From NCBI RefSeq assembly GCF_033958435.1, contig NC_134145.1, forward strand, positions 32,763,501-32,827,500: a stretch of 64,000 nt of DNA. The letters run 5' to 3'. Positions 57,840 through 64,000 of the stretch are shown here, in pieces (within the stretch, counting starts at the first letter, position 1; every line of letters begins with the position of its first letter). Under the pieces are notes generated by a model that did not search any database, had not been told where the DNA came from, and saw only the letters and a program-made list of their open reading frames with translations. This DNA is from Carettochelys insculpta (lineage: Eukaryota > Chordata > Testudines > Carettochelyidae). Position numbers and translations under genes: made by a program.

Positions 57840-58340
57840 TCCCCTCCCATGTCCCTTTCCACACAGCATTTCTTTTTATTTCATAGGAGCCCTGCACACC
57901 ATGCAGCTGCTGGGCTCTCCAGGGCATCTCCCCTCCCAAGTCCCTTTCCACTTAACATTTCTTTTGATTTTTCAGAAATCCCCTGCACCAGGTGGGTGCT
58001 GGGCTCTCCGGGACATCTGCCCTCCCATGTCTCTTTCCATCCAGCATTTCTTTTGATTTTTCAGGAATCCCAAGTCTGCCAGGCTCTCCAGACATCTCAC
58101 CTCCCGTGTCACTTTCCACCCAACATTTCTTTTGACTTTTCAGGATTCCCTAGTGCCACGCAGCTGTCAGCTCTGCTGGACATCTCCCCTCCCATATCCC
58201 TTTCCATCCAGCATTTGCTTTGATTTTTCAGGACTCCCCAGCACCACGCAACTGCTGGGCTCTGCTAGGTGTCTCTCCTACCATGTCCCTTTCCATTCAG
58301 CATTTCTTTTTTTTATTTTATTTTCTATTCTTTTTATTTT
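57840..58340 (+). repeat. Tandem 80-90 bp units with acceptor-like motifs
   Basis: About six units, each with CCCTTTCCATCCAGCATTTC or similar, then TTTTGATTTTTCAGG and a CTGGGCTCTCC-type stretch. Positions near 57863, 57951, 58040, 58120, 58208 and 58297. Each carries a pyrimidine tract ending CAG that looks like a 3' splice site. Confidence 0.82.
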
Positions 58341-59705
58341 ACAGGGATCTCCCCGAGGCAGGTGTCCATGCAGCTGCAATCAAACCCTTCCCCACCATCT
58401 CCTCTTGCTGCATGGCTCCAGGACCAGCCAAAATTTTTTTTCTCTGCCCCAGGACATCTGATGGCTTTCCTAGCTTTGCAGCCCTCCTCTTCACCCGAAA
58501 AGTGGACAATTGCTTATATCTTACCACGTCCACAAAGAAATGTGCTGGATAAGTGATGGCAAATGATGTACTATGAAATGCATGCTTAGAATCACATCTT
58601 TAATGAGCCTTTAGCAACCTTCAAAAAAGAAACTTTCCCTGATAGTACACACAGAGACCCATTCATTCCATTTGAAAGCACATTATGTGAATTATATCTT
58701 AACTTGGACCTTCACTTTCCAGATGCAATGCCTAGTGGGAGGAGAGGGGATCAGAAAGAGGTGTAAGCAAGATCTCATCCTGCAGCACATGGAGCGGAAT
58801 GAAGAAGAACACTCTAAGCTGACAAAGGACAATGCTCAGCAGCATCATAGTACAACTCAGTGGAGTCAGAATCAAGCTGAGTTTCAGCAGAGAATTCAGC
58901 AGTGAGGCTGTAGCTAAGCAGAGTGAGGCCGCGGCAAAGCTCATAACAGCTGTTCTGGAGCAAACTGAGGTCCAGCACTCCCTGCTGCAGCTGTAAAGGG
59001 ACTCCCAACACAGCACTGCAGGAACTGATACCTGCTGCCCGGAGTCCCCTGAAGAGAAGTCGCCCACCCCCATTGTCGCAGTCTCCGAATCTGGGGAGGG
59101 AAGACAAGGATAGCCTGCTGCTCTAGCACTAAAGGACACTGCAAAAGGCTATTCAAGAACCCTTGAGTAGGCTTCTTTTCCCTGCCACAAACTCCTGCTC
59201 TCACCAAAATAAAATAAATTCTTTCAGCTCAGTGTGATATGGTGGTGTGCAGCAGCGGTAGGGAACACAAACCATTGTTGGGGGCTGGGAGAGGTCTGAA
59301 GGCACAGCTGCCCACTCATACACCCAGGTCTACAGCAGACGCACAGCTAACAGAACCAGGAGGGTTGGGGGAGTGCTGAAGGCACAGCCGCCCACCGATA
59401 CTCACAGGTCCGCAGCAGACACACGACAGACAGAACCAGGTGAGCTGGGAGAGGGCTGAAGGCACAGCTGCCCGCCAATATGCCCAGGTCCACAGTGGAC
59501 ATGTGGCTGACGGAACCGGGCAGGTTAGAGAAGGGCTGAAGGCACAACTACCCACCACATGCATCCTACTTTCAGCAACATAATCTCCTCCCAGCAAGTA
59601 AAAGCATTTATTCATTAAGATACAGTATGATTTATAGGCATTATAACAGAGAAATACATAGGTAGCATGTGTGTCACAGATCATTCATGAAGCTATGTTT
59701 TAAAG

Positions 59706-60968
59706 CAGAGGTTCCCAAACTTTTCAGCATCACGCCCCCCTTTTGATGCTTGAGAAACCCTCGTGCCCCTCACCTCTTCTTTACCATCATCCATCCCCCT
59801 TATAACAAAAAATTCAATTCATAGTTTAAAATAAACACAAAAAATGATAAAAATGTTACTTAAAAATAAAAATACAAATAGTTTTTCTTGGCCCAAGAGT
59901 TTAATAAAAATATAATTTAATATCAGAAACAGCAGAAACAAAATGAATTTAATGTGAAGGATGATGCTGCATTTTAATGGGAAGGATGATGAGCCCCTGC
60001 CAAGTGCCTGAGCCACAGGCCTGCCACCCGAGCCTTGCCAGCTGTGGGCCTGAGCCACCCAAGCCCCGCAAGCCGCAGGCCCAAGCTGCCAGAGTCCTGG
60101 CCAGCCGCCCTAGTTGCAGGCCCACCGCCGGAGTCCCACCAGCCCACTGCCCTAGCCCATGAGCCTCCAGCCTGAAACCCGCGAGGCGCAGGCCAGCCAC
60201 TGGAGCCCTGGAGTCACAGACCTGAGCTCCGTGACCTGCTGGCCAGCTGCCAGAGCCCTGGTCAGCTGCCTGAACTGCAGGACAGCTGCCTGAGCCCAGC
60301 CAGCCGTGGGGGCCCCCATCTGAGCCACAGGGCCACCTTCTGAGCCCCGCAGGCCAGCCACTCACCCAAGCCACAGGGCTGCTGCCCACCTGAGCCATGA
60401 GTTGCCCACTGCTAGGGCCAGCCACCTGAGCCAAAGCCCCCCTCCAACCCACGTGCACAAGCCAGCCAGCTGAATCAGAGCTCCCCTGCTAGGCGCAAGC
60501 TGCTAGAGCCCCCATTGCGCAAGCTGCCCACCAGCCAGAACCATGGTTCGGCTGCCAGAGCCCTTCCCCTCCCCTCCCCTCAAGCTAGGCAACCCAAGCC
60601 CCCTGCCCCCAGCCAGCCACCCCCAGCCTCCTCTCCTCTCCTCCATTCCTTCCCCTTCTCCTTCCCCCAACCCTCATTCACTCGCTGACATTTGCAGTAG
60701 GGCACTCCCCATGGCTCTTCACAGCCACTTCCTTTTTATAGTGGCTGCAGAGTCACCCACATAAAATGGCAGGGGCTGCTCACAGCACCCTGCATGCTGA
60801 AGAAAGGAGGACTCAATTGGTAGTTCACCAATTGAGTCCGTGGTTGAGAGTGGGCTCTTTCTTGAGGTGGGGGAGAATGAAGCGGGGGGAGGCTGAGTGG
60901 CCTCACGCTCCCCTAGAATTTCTTCACGCCCTCCTCATGGGGCATGCCCCTCAGTTTGGGAACCCATG
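59706..60968. mobile_element. hAT element nested in Harbinger copy C, exact 8-bp TSD
   Basis: 1263 bp flanked by TTTTAAAG (59698-59705 and 60969-60976). Ends are inverted: CAGAGGTTCCCAAACTTTT and CAGTTTGGGAACCCATG. The middle (60000-60560) is a GC-rich irregular repeat around GCCACAGG and CCAGCCGC words that produces open frames of up to 169 codons on the minus strand; these are not genes. No transposase. Confidence 0.93.
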
Positions 60969-61059
60969 TTTTAAAGTGTCCCTTATTGCTGCTGCCTCAG
61001 TGTGGTTACTGGTAGATGGCTGTGTAGGCAGCTGTGAGTAAGCCCTATCTATGGCCTCA

Positions 61060-62119
61060 GCTTTGAAATTCCAGATGGATGGGGAAGTCTCCTGCCTGGA
61101 TTCACAAATATTGTGCAAATAGCACACGCTGTAATCAGGTGGGGACCTTAGTTTCAGAAAGGTCCATACAGGTCAATAAGCATCTGAACCTTGCTTTTAA
61201 GGTGCATTCCAACACCATTCTGTGCTTGCTGAGTCTATGATTAAAGTTTTCCTTGCTGGGGTCCAGGAATCCTGTGGAGGGCTTCATAAGCCAAGGGAGC
61301 AAAGGGTAAGCAGAGTCACCTAACATTACAATAGGCATCTTTACATCACCAACTGTGATTTTCCCTGACCATCGAATGTTGATGTCGGTGAAACAACCTT
61401 TGTGATCTACCACCCCCTGCAACACCAAAGAGAAGTACCCCTTTCAGTTTATATACTCAGAGGCCAGGTAGTCCGGGGCCATGATGGGGATGTGTGTGCC
61501 ATCTATTGCTCCACTGCAGTTAGGAAACCCCTGGGCAGCAAAGCCACCCACTATTGTCTGTACATCTCCCAGGGTCACGGTCTTCTGGAGGGGTTGCTGA
61601 CAGAATGCATGGGCCACCCGCATCACCACAGACCCCACTGTAGATCTGCCCACCCCGAATTGATTTGCCATGGACCCGTAACTGTCGGGTGCTGCAAACC
61701 TCCACAGTGCGATTGCCACTTGCTTCTGAACCGTTAAAGCCAGCCTCATTCTTGTGCTTCTGCACTTCACGGCAGGGGCCAGTACATCATTAAGTTCCAT
61801 AAAAGTGGACTTGTGCATGCCAAAGTTCTCCACTCACTGCTGGTCATCCCAGGACTCCAAAATTATGTGGTACCGCCAGTGGGTGCTGGTCTCATGAGTC
61901 CAAAATTGCTGCTCCACTATCACAAATGCATTCAGGGCAGCCAGCAGCTGAGAATTCTTGCACCACCATTGTGAGATTTGCTCTTCAAAACCATCATTGT
62001 CATCATCACTATGATGATCATTATGATACTGAACTTTGTAACTGAAGGCAAAGTTGCGCAACAGCCAGTGTGGTTGACAAAACAATGTGTGCTACAAGTT
62101 GAAGCACTTGGGGATCCAT
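61060..62119 (-). pseudogene. HARBI1-like transposase, inactive (copy C)
   Basis: From an ATG at 62119, pieces include DDNDGFEEQISQW, QKQVAIALWRFAAPDSYGSM, ANQFGVGRSTVGSVVMRV, CSGAIDGTHIPI (first catalytic Asp present), SEYIN then a stop before KGYF, MLGDSAYPLLPWLMKP (second Asp present) and MVLECTLKARFRCLL (Glu present). A block of about 25 residues between RWSG and KITVGDV is deleted. Better preserved catalytically than copy B but still dead. Confidence 0.9.
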
Positions 62120-62456
62120 GCTTGCACTAGCAGAGAAAATGCCACAGCAGGAAACGGTATGATCTCCAGTTCATTTTCACACAGTTACTGGGTGTTCTGA
62201 ATTCTGGGACAGTGCTTTGCATTCTGGGATTCAAACATGAAACACCCACAAGCAACGAGGGCTAAGGCACTGTGGGATAGGTACCCACAATGCACTGCTC
62301 ACACTGTTGAACTTGCACAGGGCAATGGGGATGCAGAAACAACACAGAAAAACGGTGGGTCAAATTTCAAGAAGCTTTGTGGACACGATTTGAATTCATG
62401 AGATTAAAAAATCAAATGTATTAAATATTGAATTTTAAAGTCAGCCCAGATATAGC

Positions 62457-63386
62457 TGAGCTGCTTCTTTACTACAGTTTTAGTCAGAACATGGACATCA
62501 GGGGTGACAGGGTGTGGCTTCCTTGGCTCTTGGCATGGGGTTAATCACTTCCATCCCAGAGCAGGGCCCATACGCCCCATCACACATTGGAACGCTGCAA
62601 AATTATTTTTTTCTTGGACTACTGGAAAGTGAGTGGGGTCACGATTGGAGCGTTTGGTAGACATTCATGGTGTTTTTAATTTACAAGATTGATGCCCAAA
62701 TTACAGACTTTATTTTTATCCATTAGAATAGCTGTTACATAAATAAATGGGTAGCAGTTAAGTCTTGCTCATCACCATCCCACACCACTACCCCAGATGC
62801 ATTCCATTTTATTACCAAGAGGACCACTCGTGATATCTGATCTTTCTAATCTCACCTTTAGTAATCAGTTACACTCCTAAGATTCAGATTCATACATTGT
62901 CTTCCCCTTTCTACCACCACAGCAGAACCACAAAGTTGTATTCCTTACATCACTCCCAGATTCAGTGTCCATCAAATATACTCTCCTCCCAATCTTTTAC
63001 CATCAGAACAGCAAATCTGACTTTATCTCCCCCAAATACTTGGCACTTTGAATATCAGATAGACCAAAGTACAATTCGTACTGAAAATTCCGCATCTCTA
63101 GTCCTGAGCAGGTTTCTGCCACCCTCCTCCATGCTTCTCCTTGCCATCAGCATATTACTGCTAGGCATAAGAGCTTTTACTTTAAAAAATGTTCTACATC
63201 TTGTATCTAATTATTCTCAATTAAAAATTGTTTCTTTAAAAATACCAGAAAAAAGCTTCTAAGATTACATTGTTATTTGCTTTTCTTATTGATTAGTATT
63301 CTCCGAGTCACTGAATAGGCCAAAAAAACAAGAAAACACATTCTGTTGGTTCTATCAGTATGCTTCTGGCAAAATTATTTAATTAC
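62457..63386. other. HFM1 intron sequence
   Basis: Intron between Harbinger C and exon w1. A 121-codon plus-strand open frame at 62897 has no recognisable domain and no neighbours supporting a gene. Confidence 0.4.
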
Positions 63387-63481
63387 CTGCTTTCTATTGT
63401 ATCTGCACCATTTAACATCTGTATATATTTCTGTCTCGTACTTAACCTAGTCATGATAACTGCTGTAGCTGTAGCATCAAA
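63387..63481 (-). CDS. HFM1: HFM1 exon w1: end of helicase C domain
   Basis: This 95-bp exon starts in phase 0 after a T-rich acceptor ending CAG and ends AG|GTAATT (phase 2). It encodes FDATATAVIMTRLSTR and following residues, the stretch right after motif VI of the HFM1 helicase core. No upstream exon was found between 63482 and 64000, so the conserved QMTGRAGRPQ part must lie outside the window. Confidence 0.93.
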
Positions 63482-63799
63482 CTGAAAAAAAAAAAAAAAA
63501 GCTTTAAGATTTACCAGGAGACACAAAAAATGTGCATCTCATAACTTTGGTAACAATTCACAATGCATTTTTTGAAACGTTCTGTTTAAGCAGTTGAGGT
63601 GTGCCAAGACATGAACAACAGAAGGACAAATCCTAACAAATCTATTTGCATATTGAACAGTACCAGAATTAAAAAAAAAAAAAAAATTGTTTGCAGTTGG
63701 GCTGCTGGTGCTACTAACCTATTTGCTGTAACACTGTTAAAATAATACCATTCATATACAAAAGAACCTCCCATGTATCCAACTGACAAATGCATGGCT
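63482..63799. other. HFM1 intron sequence with A-runs
   Basis: Intron upstream of w1 with long A runs at 63485-63500 and 63671-63686. Nothing else seen. Confidence 0.5.
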
Positions 63800-64000
63800 G
63801 GAAAAGGAGAAGCTACTCACTTGTGTTGTAATGATTGTTCTTCAAGATGTGCCCCTGTGGGTGCTCCACAGTAGGTGTTGGGCTCGCCCGGGCCCAGCAG
63901 ATCGGAGATTTTCAAGCTGTATCTCATCGGATCACGCATGTGCAGAAGCGCACTGGTCCTTCGCGTGCTTTTGGTCATGCATGCAATCTGGTCCATGCCA
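63800..64000. mobile_element. DIRS-like terminal repeat, third family copy, cut by window end
   Basis: TTCTTCAAGATGTGCCCCTG, GGTGCTCCACAGTAGGTGTT and GGGCTCGCCCGGGC match the left terminus at 45830-45930 in the same orientation. The element runs out of the window. Confidence 0.65.

Larger units (their letters stand above)
56291..62456. mobile_element. PIF/Harbinger copy C, 6.2 kb, with nested hAT
   Basis: Left end GGCTGTGTCTACACTATGAG; right end, inverted, GCTATATCTGGGCTGA, more diverged. The inside parallels copy B: plus-strand Myb/SANT-like gene (56766-57340), repeated acceptor-like units (57840-58340), tail and AATAAA (59207), then a minus-strand transposase (61060-62119). A hAT of 1263 bp is inserted between the two genes. 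Confidence 0.82.
3930..63481 (-). other. HFM1: HFM1 gene, 3' half (22 coding exons placed)
   Basis: HFM1 is the vertebrate Mer3-type SF2 DNA helicase. It acts in meiotic nuclei to unwind recombination intermediates and promote crossovers and synapsis. I recognised it by stepwise exon matching. The exons encode the end of the second RecA domain, a winged-helix segment, a Sec63-like domain, a Cys/His zinc-finger-like motif and a C-terminal tail ending in GIFDGIF-stop. All junctions use AG acceptors and GT donors. The exon lengths sum to 2350 bp, one more than a multiple of three; the surplus base lies in the exon at 43419-43511. Known vertebrate HFM1 is about 1400 residues, so roughly the last 780 are here and the DEAD-like motifs I-VI lie beyond 64000. 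Introns reach 13 kb and hold nearly all the transposons. The 5' exons, promoter and poly(A) site are not defined. Confidence 0.95.

Noticed and set aside
59949..60458. 169-codon minus-strand open frame
   Set aside because: GC-rich repeat inside a non-autonomous hAT; no domain.
62897..63262. 121-codon plus-strand open frame
   Set aside because: Serine/threonine-rich by composition, no domain, antisense in an HFM1 intron.

Overview
This is vertebrate genomic DNA, most likely from a turtle. The window has long introns, GT-AG splicing and no bacterial-style operons. More than a third of it is transposable elements of types common in turtle genomes: PIF/Harbinger with a Myb/SANT-like companion ORF, DIRS-like elements with inverted terminal repeats, hAT, palindromic MITEs and non-LTR elements. 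The turtle assignment is inference from repeat content; the vertebrate and sauropsid character is firmer.

One host gene was found. The minus strand carries the 3' half of HFM1, the meiotic Mer3/Hel308-type DNA helicase needed for crossover formation. I could place 22 coding exons, from 63481 (just after helicase motif VI) down to a TAA stop at 3930-3932. They total 2350 bp, which is 783 codons including the stop plus exactly one extra base. The extra base is in an A5 run of the exon at 43419-43511, and all other junctions are phase-consistent. An exon known between the Sec63-like region and the zinc-finger exon in other vertebrates was not found (20934-23170), but the two flanking exons join in frame without it.

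Layout. 1-620: decayed non-LTR retrotransposon 3' end. 621-3929: HFM1 3' flank or UTR. 3930-6338: last four exons with a mariner-type MITE and a foldback repeat. 7640-12165: DIRS-like element with about 190-bp inverted terminal repeats, split by a Harbinger element (9731-11735) that holds a perfect 56-bp inverted repeat. 12786-13028: the largest exon. 15092-17353: Harbinger copy A. 18891-24330: seven exons, a direct duplication and a 0.5-kb palindrome. 24613-30942: Harbinger copy B (6.3 kb, TGA target duplication), itself carrying a 1.4-kb candidate solo LTR with a 40-bp minisatellite. 33148-34808: two exons. 35660-40316: DIRS remnant interrupted by a 3.1-kb LINE with an 11-bp target duplication, followed by two MITEs. 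41146-44085: six exons. 45800-47935: a second DIRS-like copy. 48454-48501: exon. 49162-50124: hAT with a transposase tail. 50200-53960: DIRS-like gag/RT/RNase H remnant split by a MITE and a hAT. 54910-55043: exon. 56291-62456: Harbinger copy C with a nested hAT. 63387-63481: exon. 63800-64000: start of another DIRS-like terminal repeat.

No host gene was recognised on the plus strand. All transposon coding regions appear inactivated. I found no convincing new biological system. The most useful leads are the HFM1 single-base frame disruption, the missing HFM1 exon, the perfect 56-bp inverted repeat and the inverted-terminal-repeat retroelement family.
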